Shown: in pieces, positions 1 to 16,520 of the stretch
Position numbering within the stretch: position 1 is the first letter of the stretch
Layout: each line of letters opens with the position of its first letter
NCBI GenBank assembly: GCA_945859605.1
Contig: OX243811.1
Location: 60,648,116-60,712,115, forward strand
Source of the DNA: Lumbricus rubellus
Lineage: Eukaryota > Annelida > Clitellata > Crassiclitellata > Lumbricidae
DNA: 64,000 nucleotides
Direction of reading: 5' to 3'
Translations under genes and position numbers: made by a program
Notes under the pieces: generated by a model
The model's input: only the letters and a program-made list of their open reading frames with translations
Databases searched by the model: none
What the model was told of the DNA's origin: nothing

Positions 1-99
1 CACTACCGATTCCTACACACACTGACAGCGCTGGCCACGCTCCCGAAGATTCCAAGTATTTACTGACAGTCATCAGAGTAAGCTTAAATGCATTTTATT

Positions 100-1320
100 T
101 CCTCTTGTGATCAGCACCCACCACAGTTCCCAGCGTTTGTTCAGAGATTGATCAATATTAAATGAACTGATTCCCTACATTGCAGTAACGGCAAATAGGC
201 CGATGTGTTTGTAATTCCATTTTGCATGTAGGCCTAAGAGCATCGAGTCATCGACGATCCTTTATAAATGAACCCATACGAGACGGAAACGCATTGTCTT
301 CGGGTCTTTCATCTCTACGGATGAATATTAATAATATTGTTGTAGGCTATGTCAATTCATACACCACCCTCTGTCCCAGGGCCGGATTAAGGCATGTTCA
401 ACATGTTCGGCGGAACAGGGGCCCCACACTTTAGGGGCCCCCACAAATGTGTAAAAAAATTTTTTTAGAAAATTTCGGCCACACGACTATTTTCCCAAAA
501 ATTTTGAATGACAAAACAAAAAAAAAGGTCATCAACTTTTTGGGCGGATGAAATGGTATGATTTTCCCAAAAATTTCGGCGGATGACTAAAAAAAAAAAG
601 GTCATCAACTTTTTGGGCGGATGAAATGGTATGATTTTCCCAAAAATTTCGGCGGATGACAAAAAAAAAAAAAGGTCGTCAACTTTTTTGGCGGATGAAA
701 TGGTATGATTTTCCCGAAAAATTTGAAAAACTTTCCGCCAAAAATTCCCGAAAAGAGCCCCCACAAAAATTCCCGAACAGGGCCCCGACATTGCTTAATC
801 CGGCCCTGCTCTGTCCTCCTGTCTGAGTGGGTGGCCGTCCGCAAATTGAGAGTGTTGATTTAATTGTTCCAGCTTGCTTAACTTTTTCCTGACGTTAGTT
901 TCCTCTCACGGTCCGTGACCACCTGAGTGTCATCCTTGACCGTGAACTTAGTCTCTCCCAACATTTTAACTTAATTTTTCGAAGCTGTTACTATCATCTT
1001 TACCAGCTCCGAGTGGTTGCTTGCTCTCTTATGACGCGATAGCCTAATATTATTACTGTGCTTGTGCATGCATTTTTTACTAATCGAATTGACCATTTTT
1101 TGCTCGATCCTTGTTGGTCACTCCTTGGGGACCTGGGACGATTAGATCAGCGCTCGCCTTCTCGGCTCATTGGGAAACTCCCTATTACGTCTCTGCCCAC
1201 ATGCGTGATGTGTTGCACTGGCTTCCTGTAGTCCAACATTCTGTTCTGGTTTTACGCTGCATCCTTGGTTGCGCTTCATCTTACCTACGTGATCACGAGG
1301 GACAGAGAGGGATGGAGGAA
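100..1320 (+). mobile_element. Decayed LINE (CR1/L2-like) reverse-transcriptase 3' part
   Basis: Conceptual translation across frames shows the C-terminal part of a non-LTR retrotransposon RT: an LGV-like stretch reading ILDRELSLSQH, then RSCYYHLYQLR, then LHWLPV with SYLRD after it (about 920-1290). Stops and frameshifts are frequent, so it is dead. A second copy lies at 14400-15245 and aligns through most of its length, including the stretch around the hAT insertion at 377-808, which it lacks. Assignment to CR1/L2 rests only on these motif words. Confidence 0.65.
377..808. mobile_element. Non-autonomous hAT element (MITE), TSD CTCTGTCC
   Basis: The element starts CAGGGCCGGATTAAG and ends CTTAATCCGGCCCTG, giving inverted termini, and is flanked by the exact 8-bp duplication CTCTGTCC (369-376 and 809-816). 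The related LINE copy near 14705 carries the unoccupied site. Internally there are about three tandem units of some 66 bp built around GGTCATCAACTTTTTGGGCG. It has no transposase. The 8-bp duplication and CAG...CTG ends are hAT hallmarks. Confidence 0.93.
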
Positions 1321-2066
1321 ACCGACGTCGTTGGCTCTGGTCTCTGATCCGCAGTAATGAGGTTGGTCAAGATGATGATGAGTAGACCTACATTCGCTAG
1401 ATGGCAATGATCGAAAACAAAATAGGCCTACTATGAGTCTAGATTCGCTTTTAGTATCTTTCATATTAAATATTAAATATGATTATGCTGAAATTAAGTT
1501 CCTGTTTTCGGTAGAAACGCGCAATTAAAATAATTAGCTAGAAAATTATTTTTATTTTCAGACCGGATGAAAATCAGATTGTAGGCCTACATTTGAGGCC
1601 CGCACGTTTCTACTGAAAACAGGTACTTAATTTCAGCATAATCTTGCAAGAGCTGTAATGTAGTGAAATTCTGGAATAATATTCCGGATGAAATTCGCTC
1701 TTTGCCCTCGCTTCGGCTATTTAAACGAGAGGTCGCCACTTATATACAAGGAGTGTCAAACACCCTGATAGAAATATAAATGACCTTTAGTTTGGAGAAT
1801 TACCATTAATTCATCTTTAGTATATCTGAGAGTGTGTACCAGTTTGTCTTTGTTTTTGTTCCTTTGGGTGTGTGCCTGTTTAGTCCTTTTTTAGTTTATA
1901 ATATCTAAATTAATTGTCATAGTTAAGAGTTTTCTGTTCGATTGTTTTCTTAAAGTCGGCCGTGTTACATCTTTGAACTTAATGAACTTAGGTGGCCCTG
2001 GCTAGCGGGACCTTCGGCTCCATTTGGGTCTCCTGTGTAAACTGATGTAACTTCGAAATCACGATG
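1321..2066. other. Intergenic, with one small foldback element
   Basis: No gene recognised. It holds the foldback at 1481-1643 and a T-rich tail. No open frame resembles a known protein. Confidence 0.5.
1481..1643. repeat. 163-bp foldback element with 39-bp inverted arms
   Basis: The left arm (1481-1519) starts GATTATGCTGAAATTAAG; the right arm (1605-1643) is its reverse complement with two or three mismatches. The spacer is 85 bp and AT-rich. It looks like a MITE, but no clear target duplication is seen, so the superfamily is unknown. Confidence 0.8.
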
Positions 2067-2119
2067 TAAATACGCAGACTTGTTGTCCTCGAGACTAAAG
2101 TCTTGGTCTCGAGTACGCT

Positions 2120-2262
2120 CGAGTTCGGTTTTAAAAGGCTTGGTCTTGGTCTTGGTCTTGAGAATAAAAGTCTTGGTCTTGGTCTTGAGGGCCAAAGTCT
2201 TGGTCTTGGTCTTGGTCTTGAGGTTCAAAGTCTTGGTCTTGGTTTTTCAAGACCAAGACCAA
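2120..2262. repeat. Hexamer array (TCTTGG)n, left subterminal
   Basis: Repeats of GTCTTGGTCTTGG interspersed with GAG/AAAG breaks. The segment 2241-2272 turns into the reverse complement, so this side can form a small hairpin. Confidence 0.9.
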
Positions 2263-2459
2263 GACCTGCCTTCCCGATAGTATCATAATTATATTATAAT
2301 AATAACTAATAAAATTATAATTATATAGTAGAAAATGAAATCATGGTATAATATGGCATTTGATGTAGGCCTAATACAATATAATAAACAGCAACTAAAA
2401 ACTATAATTTTGTCAAATTTTCGGAGGAAAATTATTTTATTTCTGGGCGCTTTCTCCGC

Positions 2460-2660
2460 TTGAAATGTCCAGATACGCGGCATACGCCATGGCAGGATTT
2501 TAAAAAAGACTCACGATTTCTAAATTTATATCCAGTGCTTGAAAAGATGCTGTGCGTGCCAGCAACTTCAGCACCTGTAGAACGAATTTTTTCACATGGT
2601 GGAATTTTCATGAGGCCACACCGGGCACGCCTTGGTCAGAAAATGAATTGGTTCTGTTAA
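2460..2660 (+). pseudogene. hAT transposase C-terminal (hATC dimerisation) fragment
   Basis: The translation has the diagnostic hATC core: a FLNLYPVLEKM stretch followed by VPATSAPVERIFSHGG (about residues 20-48 of the fragment), then R and L residues spaced as in the family before the stop. In hAT transposases this domain mediates dimerisation at the C-terminus. No N-terminal zinc finger or catalytic block is visible, so this is a relic. It lies between the two TCTTGG arrays of the element at 2075-2992. Confidence 0.85.
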
Positions 2661-2817
2661 AATGCAACAGCCATTTGCAATAACATTGCACATAATCACA
2701 TTAAGGAGTTTTGTAGGCACGAACTGAACTCGGAATTCTCTGCAGTTTGGTTATAGAGTTGCTTTTTTTGAATAAAATACGTTTTCATTAAGATAGCAGA
2801 ACCTGCATTTTCGCAAG

Positions 2818-2983
2818 GTCTTGTCTTGGTCTTGAGACCAAAAGTCTTGGTCTTGTCTTGGTCTTGAGCCCAAAAGTCTTGGTCTTGGTCTTGAGGCTCA
2901 AAGTCTTGGTCTTGGTCTTGGTCTTGGTCTTGAGGTTCAAAGTCTTGGTCTTGGTCTTGGTCTTGAGGTTTGAGGTCTTGACA
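2818..2983. repeat. Hexamer array (TCTTGG)n, right subterminal
   Basis: Same unit and same strand as the left array, ending about ten bases before the terminal GACAACAACACTG. Confidence 0.9.
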
Positions 2984-3129
2984 ACAACACTGTAAATACG
3001 ACCTGTTTGATATTGGTTTACCGAATAAAATGTTATGTTATGTTATGTTCAACTACACTTGGTGTTCAAAAGTCCTTCATGTTCACGAACACACGACCAT
3101 AGACATGGACGTCTCTATAGAGAGATCTA

Positions 3130-4348
3130 CACCATGGTTTTAAAAAAAACTAAGCTAAATTGTTTTTCATATATCTCTGATGCCTGATAACATATCACGC
3201 TAACATTTTCCAAATTTTCAGTGAAGTGGCCCAAGAATATGATCCCAAAATTGCAAGAGATAAAATTGAACGGATAAAATGATATGAATCTTTCAACTTC
3301 ATATGCCAAAATTGCAGCTTACAAGCAATTTTCTGCCAGATTCAGTAAAAAGTAAGCCACACTGTTTTTCTTATATCTCCAATGCCTGATAATTAATCAC
3401 ACCAAAATTTTCCAGATAGTTAGAGGATTGAACCAAGAATAGGATTCCAAAATATCATGTCATAAGTATGAATGGATAGAAAGATATGAATATTTAAACT
3501 TCATCTCCAGAAATTTCTGTTTTCAGCAAGTCTGTTATGGTGTTTGTTGCGGTTTCGATGCTTGATAGTTCCCAATTTTGGTCTTCATGGATCCTGGAGT
3601 AAAATTAACGGAGCATATTATCGCAATGTTCTGCTGTCACACCATCTTCCACCTGTTATCAGAAATATAATTATAGTCCCAGAAGGCTGTTTTCTTTTTC
3701 AACAGAACAGCGCCAGCCCACAGAGCCAAGGAAACCATCGAAATGCTGACAAGAGAAATGCCAGACTTCATATCTCCCACATTATGGCCTCTGAACAGCC
3801 CAGATTTGAATCCAGTCGACTATAAAGTGTGGAACGTGATGCAAGACCGCGTCTACCAGACAACAATCTATGATATAAACGATCTGAAGCAACCAACGCT
3901 TGTTGAAGGTGTGGGAAGGCCTGGACCAGAGGATAAATGACGATGCTGTTGCGTAATGCATGGCGCCAGCGCTTCCAGGCTTGCGTGCAAGCAGGAGGAC
4001 ATTTTGAGCATCTTAATTAATTAAATAATAAAACCATACTGTTGGAATCATATCGTTAGTTCTATTCTCTACATATCTGGAAAATTTTAGAATGATTAAT
4101 CATCAGGCATTAGAGATATAAGAAAACATCTTATTGAATCTGACAGAATATTGGTTGCAAACTGAAATTTCTGGAGATGAAGTTTAAATATTCATATCTT
4201 TTTATCCGTTCAACTTTGTCTCATGAAATTTTGGAATCATATTCTTGGTCCACTTCCCTAACTATTTGGAAAATTTTAGTTTGATATGTCATCAGGTATT
4301 AGAGATATATGAAAAACAATTTGGCTTAGTTTTTTTTGAACCACGGTG
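3130..4348 (+). mobile_element. Tc1/mariner element, copy 1 (long TIRs, dead transposase)
   Basis: Flanked by TA on both sides. The ends read CACCATGGTTT and AAACCACGGTG-like, and the inverted repeat extends inward for roughly 200 bp. The core (3690-3950) encodes the C-terminal half of a Tc1/mariner transposase, with WPLNSPDLNPVDYKVW and then VMQDRVYQTTI. A frameshift lies just before this, where the second catalytic Asp region reads QQNSA. A second copy at 28084-29317 shares the same lesions. Confidence 0.9.
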
Positions 4349-4350
4349 TA

Positions 4351-5605
4351 TATCATGTCAAACCAAAAGTTTGACTTAACAGAACTAGACAACACCAATA
4401 ATTATTATAGTATTCACTTAAGTGCAGTTTAGAGTAGCTTATAATACGTCGTAACCATCGTAGTTGACTATCGCTATACCGGAAATATTCCGGGTAATCA
4501 AACTTATTGGGCCCTAAAATAATCTTATTATTATGTGGGCATTAATTTTGCACATTCAAGAGGCCAGTGTCCCTTTTTAAGGTCTCTTGCTACCATTCTA
4601 AACAGACAAGTAGAGTCACTATGAGGGATATCAAAATGAACGAGCATTATACATGAGCTTGTATAGATTGCGTGAAACTACAGAATTTAAGCAGATTGAT
4701 CGGCCCGACAGACGTGGAAATTTCCCGACGGGTTCACAATGTCAAGCGCTCCGGTCTTATTCAAAATTTCAGGCAGTGGCTTGATTTATTTTTTTCACAA
4801 ATGCGACAACAGCATCTGCTGTTCACATATTAAAAGCTAGTTGAAAGTTGCATTTCAGCATAAAATGTTCACATTTCAGCATAAAATGTTCAAAGAGCAG
4901 TTTACTCTGTAGAAAGGTTTGTGTGTGGAGGTTTGGTCTCTAATCATGCATTCTTCAATCTATGGACAAATATTGTCGCACCTTTTGAATATAATTCACA
5001 ATAGCGCTGGTTACGCCACCATGAGCATTGTCAAAGCAATTATAGGAGAACAAAACGTCAATCAATGATGGGACATTGTCCGTTAGCCAGAATAATCACA
5101 ACTGGTGTGCTGTGACACTGTGTGACAGTTATGCAGACTATGCAGAGCTGAAGCGATAAATGTTTCTCCAGAACTCATAGCAACCATTTGGCTTTAAATC
5201 AATAAGACGCTTGATGAACTGCCGAACATCCGAGATGCGTTGTCAAATCTGATTTAAACCAGTCATGTATTACAGTACCGTAGCCTAACTAGGCCTATAC
5301 GTTTGCGTGCGTCCATGTAGGCAATGCGTGTCCGTATGCGCAATTGCGCATTTAATGACCGAATGCATGTTTGAATAAAAGTGAGCGCGTATTTGCAACA
5401 CAATAGGCCTATAATTATTTCCGTCTTATGTCCTACCCCTACGGACTTATCTGGAATCATGTGGATCCGTATGGAACCCAACGTGAATGGAATACGAATT
5501 GTAAAGGACAATTATACCGGGAATAACAATAATGAGAGAGTGAGAACACTGTCCTATTATTGTTTCACATTGTGTGTTTTGTTTGAAAGTACCGTTCGTA
5601 GGCTA
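4351..5605. other. Intergenic, no recognised feature
   Basis: About 1.25 kb without a convincing ORF, repeat or RNA gene. AT content is ordinary for the window. Confidence 0.5.
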
Positions 5606-5613
5606 TATAGTAG

Positions 5614-6566
5614 CAGTGGTGGCGCTACGCCAGGGGCCAGGGCAGGGCAGGGCAAATGCCCTGGTAAAAAGCATTTTCCCTGGTCGTTGCCCCGGTCGTT
5701 GCCCTGCCAGAAATGTTGCCTTTCCAGACGTTTTTGGGCATATTGCTTCTTACTGCATGTTCACGTCCGTCCGCTCTATGACCTGGCAAAATTCTGGCAG
5801 AGCAATAGTTCTGGGAGAAAATGGCAGGAAAAAAATCTGACAGGGAAAAATTATGGCTGGGAGAAATTCTGGAAGAGGAAGTTCTGTCTGAGAAAAAATT
5901 CTGACTGCATGGGCAAATATTCTGGAAGGTCAAAATTCATGCAGGGATAAATTCTTTTTATTGCAGAGCAAACGTTCTGACAGGGAAAAATTCTGGCAAG
6001 GAAAAATTCTGACAGGTAAAATATTCTGGAAGAAAAAAATTCTCGCATGGAAAAATTCTGGAAGGCAGAAATTCTGGAAGCGCAAGAATTCTGGTATAGC
6101 AAAGTTCTGGTAGTGAGAAATTCTATGACTGTTTATCCACATTGCCGTATACAACTAGCAGCATGGGTCCAACTGTCGCTCTATTGTTTTTCAAATGAAG
6201 CGTAGGCATTTGCGTAAAGAAGAGACCTATAAAAATATACCTGACTCAGTTAGGCCCACTTTATTTTCTGAAAATATTCTCTCAAAATTCTACATGGAAG
6301 ATGATTTGCAATGGTTCGCTAAGTCACAGAGATTAATCTATAAGATTTGTAATATTTGCTTTCCAAATGTCAAAAGTGTTCTGTTTTATGGTTTCGTCCA
6401 TCTGATCCTCTGACCAGCCAACCATAACAGTGTAGGGTAGATGATCACGGATTATAGGCCTATGTATACCCGTACTACCCAGCACGCGACTTACCCTCAG
6501 CCCTGGTTACTTGTGTGACTGCCCTGGCCATGCCCTGGCTACAAAAAGTGTCTGGCGCCGCCACTG
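5614..6566. mobile_element. hAT element, TSD TATAGTAG
   Basis: An exact 8-bp duplication, TATAGTAG, lies at 5606-5613 and 6567-6574. The ends are CAGTGGTGGCGC and GCGCCGCCACTG, followed inward by CCAGGGC-rich repeats on both sides. The interior (5800-6125) is a degenerate 17-20 bp array of GGGAAAAATTCTGRMA units. No transposase motif was found; the small ORF at 6195-6413 matches nothing I recognise. Confidence 0.92.
5800..6125. repeat. Degenerate AAAATTCTGG minisatellite
   Basis: About 17 units of the type GGAAAAATTCTGACAG or GCAAAAATTCTGGAAG, inside the hAT element at 5614-6566. Confidence 0.8.
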
Positions 6567-6680
6567 TATAGTAGGCTACCTGAGTACATTTCTTTCCATA
6601 TAGACATAGCCTAAATGCACATATCTGAACCGTCGAACAAAACTGGATAATGTAAAATTAGTTGAGTGATAATTATTATG

Positions 6681-7292
6681 CACGGTGAACGGAAAAAACG
6701 AACCTATCCTATTGCTACGATAGTTTGTGTAATAATTCGTATATTTTGATAGCATTTGGAGAAAATTCAGCTTAAAGGACAAGAATCAGATAGCTATCAT
6801 TTGTTAGTTATAACGTGTGTTCAAAATATCCTCCATCAGCCTCAAAACACGCACACAGACGCGCTCTGCACTGACTAGTTGCTGAATCAGCTACAGCTTG
6901 ATCAAATTCGCCCCGTGCCTAGGTTTATCATACGCTGACGCAGTTCTCCGACATCACGTACCTTTTGTTGTAAACTTTTTCGTGCATCACAGACCAGATT
7001 TTATAGTCCACGGGTCGAAATGAATCAAGTTTTCAGGATAGCGCATCAACAACTGACTTGATCGCTCAAGCCATGTCTGCTTGTTGACCTCCATTAGTGC
7101 AGTCGCTATACGCTCCTTGAAACAATTTACACGACATCAAGTTTTAGCTGGAATAGCGTATAAGTATAAAAACTAGTTAAGTTTATAGTTGGGAATAAAA
7201 TGGTTCTATTCTCAATAACATTTTATATGCTTGGTGTTAATTTCTTTATTTATTGTAGACTGTAGAGGTTTGGTTTTTTTCCGTTCACCGTG
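6681..7292 (-). mobile_element. Tc1/mariner remnant with TIR CACGGTGAACGGAAAAAAC
   Basis: The left end (6681-6699) and right end (7274-7292) are inverted copies of CACGGTGAACGGAAAAAA; TA follows the right end. Reading the minus strand from about 7060 to 6800 in shifting frames gives VDYKIW, then VMHEKVYN-like and RARLCACFEADGGYFEH words, the C-terminus of a Tc1/IS630-type transposase. Frameshifts and a missing N-terminus show it is dead. Confidence 0.75.
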
Positions 7293-7330
7293 TATTATAA
7301 TGTTATCTATAATCTATAAATCTATAAATA

Positions 7331-7849
7331 TAAATAAAAATGTAACGGCGTTCGCACGAATCTTCCTTATAAAGGATCTTGGTAAGTCCTGGACCGATTC
7401 TTTTCAAAATTGCAGCAAAACGTTCCATTCGAATACGTGAGTGTTCTTTGAATGGTTTTTTCCTAAAATCTTTTACAACAAAAAAACAACTTTCACTTCG
7501 ATTCGACCGATTCCGAGTTCAAAATGCGCTATACAAGTCTTGCGGAACCACCGTTTTCAAACGCAACCGAATTGGGTCAAGGCATGCATAATTATTCACG
7601 GGTTGAATTTTAACTCGGAATCTTGCGGAACCACCGTTTTCAAACGCAACCGAATTGGGTCAAGGCATGCATAAATATTGACCGGTTGAATTTGAACTCG
7701 GAATCGGTCGAATCGAAGTGAAAGTGTTTTTTCTCAAGATTTTAGCAAAAAAGCATTATGCAAACCCGCGCCTATTCGAACGGCAATTTTTGAATTTCCC
7801 AGATCCTTGATCCGAAAGCTTCGTGCGTACGCAGTTACGTTTTTATTTA
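7331..7849. repeat. 519-bp foldback element with ~200-bp inverted arms
   Basis: The left half (from TAAATAAAAATGTAACGGCG) and the right half (ending CGTTTTTATTTA) are imperfect reverse complements over about 200 bp, including TTCGATTCGACCGATTCCGA on the left. The centre contains an ~83-bp direct duplication starting CTTGCGGAACCACCG (about 7537 and 7620). It is a MITE-like structure without coding capacity; no clear target duplication. Confidence 0.8.
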
Positions 7850-7879
7850 GGCCCATATAGATATTCAACACATTCAATA

Positions 7880-8330
7880 GCGGCCCTGTTGCGACACGGC
7901 GTCAGGGAGGAAAGGAGGGAAAGGGAGCGGGACGAAGAGGGAGGCGAGGGAGCGGAGGGGAGGGATGGACGAGGGAGGGATGCAGGGAGGCAGAGGAAGG
8001 GACGGAGAGATTGGGACTGGGAAGGGGAGGAGGGTAGGGTGCAGGGGAGGTGGAAGGGAAAGGAAGGGGAAAGGGACGGGAGGAGGTAGAGGGGAGTTGA
8101 GGGGATTGGACGGGGAGGGGTGGGAAGAGGAGGAGAAGGGGGAGGGGAGGGAAGCGGAAGGGGAGGGGGAAGTGAGGAGGAGGAGGGAGGGGAGGAGGGG
8201 AGGGAATAGAGAAGGGGAGTGGGCGGGGAAGGGGGATGGTGAGGGGAAGGGGAGGTCGAATGGAGGTAGGGACGGGTGGTTGGATGTTCTTTTCAGCCAC
8301 AGCAACGCGTGGCCGGGTTCAGCTAGTTAT
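7880..8330. repeat. Purine-rich tract ending in a dispersed repeat
   Basis: About 390 bp almost purely G and A on the plus strand, then an end reading CCACAGCAACGCGTGGCCGG. The same end, in opposite orientation and with a pyrimidine tract, is at 50065-50345. The long frames across it (Pro/Ser-rich or Gly/Arg-rich) are composition artefacts. Confidence 0.8.
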
Positions 8331-8672
8331 ATAATATAAGATAATGTCTATATAGGTTATTAGACCAGATAAATTGACAAAATCATGTTTCTTCATGGGG
8401 CTTTTAATTAGCTATTAATATTTTTAAATCTTAGTACAAGGACGCTAAACTTATTGTCAACAGTGGCTCACTTTAATAATTATAGCCTAACGATGTCAGA
8501 ACAGATTGACGCTCAGTTGTTAGCCTATACTGTTACGGTCGTTTGACAGTAAGCCAGATTAGAACGAATACCGTTTGACTATACAAAGGTAACAGAATAA
8601 TTATTGTTTTTATTCTAGCCATTCTACAGTTTAAATCTGGTGCAGAGTATAGTGCGTCTGACATAAAATATC

Positions 8673-13990
<5,318 letters not shown>

Positions 13991-14399
13991 CGTATAAAGT
14001 TTCGGTCGAATTTGCAACCTTCTAATTCAATTTTACATCAGTTGCTAACAGTCCTAATAGTCACAGTCAGTCTTTTCAGTATAACATATACTTGGAAAAG
14101 AGTTTAATAGTAGGCTAGCTATCTTAAACTTATGCCAATCGTGTCATTTCGTCAGCATCGACACCTAGGGTAACCGAGTTCAATAATCGTTTCTTAATGT
14201 TATCCGAGTCACAGTGGTTTCACTGAACAAAATTAACTTTTGTAGATAAAACTTAATCTGGTTTAGGTACTGCAAGCACTGCCGAGTCCTATAAACTGAA
14301 AGCGTGGACCATTCTCCAGATAGACTCCAAGTTGCCTACAGTGATCAAAATGGTAGCAAGCGATGGTAATGGTTTGTTGCAGTATATAGGCTACATATT

Positions 14400-15245
14400 G
14401 TTTCCTCTTTTGACCAGTTCCAGCATGTATTCAGAGATTGTCAATGCTATAATTATTACGAATATGAACAGTAGGGCCTACTGATTCTCTACATTGTAAT
14501 GAAGGCAAATAGGCCGATGTATTGTGCGTACAATGTACTGTATCGACGATCCTTTATAAAATAATGGACCCATACGAGACGGAAATACATTGTCTTCGGG
14601 TCTTTCATCTCTACGGATGTTTAATAATTAATAATTAATTTATTAATTATCCTATTGTTGCAGACTATGTCAGTCAACACGCCAGTCGTCCCGTGCTTTC
14701 ATACATCACCTTCTGTTCTCCTGTCTGACTGGGTGGCCGTCCGCAAACCAGGAGTATTGATTTGTTCCAGCTTCCACAACTTTTCCACCGACATTAGTTT
14801 TTCTCTCACTGTCTTTGCCCGAGTGTCACTTAGTGAACTTAGTCTCTCCCAACATGTTTGAAGCTGTTACTATCAGCTTCGCCAGCTCCGTCTGGTTGCA
14901 CACGCTCCCTTTCTCATGACGCGATATTTGTTATTGTGCATAATATTATCCTTGATACTTGTTGAATTGACCATGATTGTTGTTCGAACATTGCTGTCTC
15001 CCTGGGGTCCTGGGACGTTTAGATCGAGTTCTGCGCTCGGCTGCTAACCTCATTCGTCGAATTCCCACATATTATTTTATATCTACCTGCATGCGTCATG
15101 TATTGCGCCGCTTGCACAGTTACTGTAGGCCATCGTATCTCATATCGAATTGCTGCTCTAGATTCACGCTGCATCCTTGGTTGCGCTACATCTTACCAAC
15201 TGTCGCCCAGTCTCTGACGTTGAAGCGCATCGGACTCGGTTAGCT
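14400..15245 (+). mobile_element. Decayed LINE copy, paralogous to 100-1320
   Basis: Shares ATAGGCCGATGT, GGTGGCCGTCCGCAAA and CTGCATCCTTGGTTGCG with the first copy in the same order. RT words include RSAANLIRRIP and TCMRHVLRRLH. It lacks the hAT insertion, giving the empty-site reference. Confidence 0.7.
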
Positions 15246-15393
15246 ACCAGATAACGATCACAAAGTCGAGTTTTGTTGTTGTAGAACCACCAAACTGGAA
15301 TGACTCCGCAGTCTCCTCTTCCAAGCTGCATTTATTACATCTAAGAATTCAAACTTCGTTTCGTAAGAGTACAGGGACAAGTGACAGGAGGTT

Positions 15394-15503
15394 GCTCAAA
15401 GGTCACATAGACAGATAGACAGCGATAACAAAGAGGATAGGTCTCTGCTCTGCATTCTCTCCTCTCTGTTATCGCTGTCTATCTGTCTATGTGATCTTTG
15501 AGC
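15394..15503. repeat. Long hairpin, 44-bp arms, 22-nt loop
   Basis: Left arm 15394-15437 and right arm 15460-15503 pair with only two or three mismatches, centred on ACATAGACAGATAGACAG. No TIR or target duplication is seen. Transcription is unknown. Confidence 0.85.
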
Positions 15504-15964
15504 GTTTGCGGATAGAGGTATCCTATGCTTTCTGAGGTATGAAAACCACCCGGACATGATCACTGTCAACACAGGGTCGATCACAATACATAACAATAAT
15601 TACCACAGCCGCACTTTTGTTTTATTTAAGCCAAAAGTAAAACGGTTAACAAGATGTGATAGGTTACAAATGCAGCGTCTGCTCAAAGGGAGAGCCATAA
15701 AAGGCCCAAATAACCTCCGTTAACAAGAATCACCCTACAATAACAATTAAATCGAGCAGTGGTAAGACGGTTATAGTCAAATAACTGAAAGTATTTAAGT
15801 ATAGGTTTGAATACACAGATAAAAGAAACGTCTCTACAGAAAAAGCTTAGCTAGTTAACCAATTGCCTATGCACACAAAGCAAACGTGTTGATAATAATG
15901 TTGATCATAAGTTGTTTGGTAACATGGTGCAGTCAGCAGCTGTAGCCTATTGATGACAAGAATG
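15504..15964. other. Intergenic, no recognised feature
   Basis: No gene, RNA or clear repeat seen. Confidence 0.4.
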
Positions 15965-16160
15965 CTTTAGAAATGGAAGCGGGATTAATATTTTCTATTC
16001 GTCGAAGTAGAAGCTGGATTGATGAAAAGAACAAATGAGAAATGGAGCCTGGATTAATGTTTTATAGCTAAAATAGAAGCTGGATTGATGAAAACCGCTT
16101 GAGAAACAGAAGCCGGATTGATGAAAAGGACGAATAAGAAATGGAAGCTTGATTCATCAA
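15965..16160. repeat. Degenerate GAAGCTGGATTGATGAAAA minisatellite
   Basis: Roughly four units of about 45-50 bp, each containing AGAAGCTGGATTGATGAAAA or close variants. A second array of the same family is at 39400-39690. Confidence 0.7.
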
Positions 16161-16204
16161 AAGATTGCTTGTTAAATCAAGCATTATTTTGATCACTCCA
16201 ACTT

Positions 16205-16520
16205 TTGCTTTAGCTATAAAAGCCACAAATTTGGCTTCCAATTTTATCAGAAATACGAGATTTCTCTTTCAACTTAGTAAATTGCCGTGATCCGGTAATC
16301 AACCGTCCAGTGATCAACCGTCCACTGATCAACCGTCCAGTGATCAACCGTCCAGTGATCAACCGTTCAGTGATCAACCGTCCAGTGATCAACCTCCAGT
16401 GATCAACCTCCAGTGATCAACCTCCAGTGATCAACCTCCAGTGATCAACCATCCAGCAATCAAACCTCATAAAACCATTTATTATCTTTATGAAGTCCAT
16501 CGAACGATTGCAGCAAACTG
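16205..16520. repeat. GATCAACCGTCCAGT minisatellite segment
   Basis: Seven or so 15-bp units GATCAACCGTCCAGT, then 14-bp units GATCAACCTCCAGT (16297-16460), framed by unique sequence. The whole segment recurs inverted at 50575-50745 with far fewer units, while the sequence to its right is in direct orientation in both places. Confidence 0.88.

Larger units (their letters stand above)
2075..2992 (+). mobile_element. hAT element with TCTTGG subterminal arrays, TSD TAAATACG
   Basis: An exact 8-bp duplication, TAAATACG, lies at 2067-2074 and 2993-3000. The ends are CAGACTTGTTGTC and GACAACAACACTG, an imperfect inverted pair. Both subterminal regions consist of the hexamer TCTTGG (2120-2262 and 2818-2983) in the same orientation. 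The centre keeps the 3' end of a hAT transposase (2460-2660). It is probably an internally deleted, non-autonomous copy. Confidence 0.92.

Noticed and set aside
7823..8339. Long Gly/Arg or Pro/Ser ORFs
   Set aside because: Purine-only tract with no codon structure; the same is seen in reverse at 50100-50350.
16210..16490. CRISPR-like array of GATCAACC repeats
   Set aside because: Spacers are absent; units are contiguous 14-15 bp minisatellite repeats in a eukaryotic genome.
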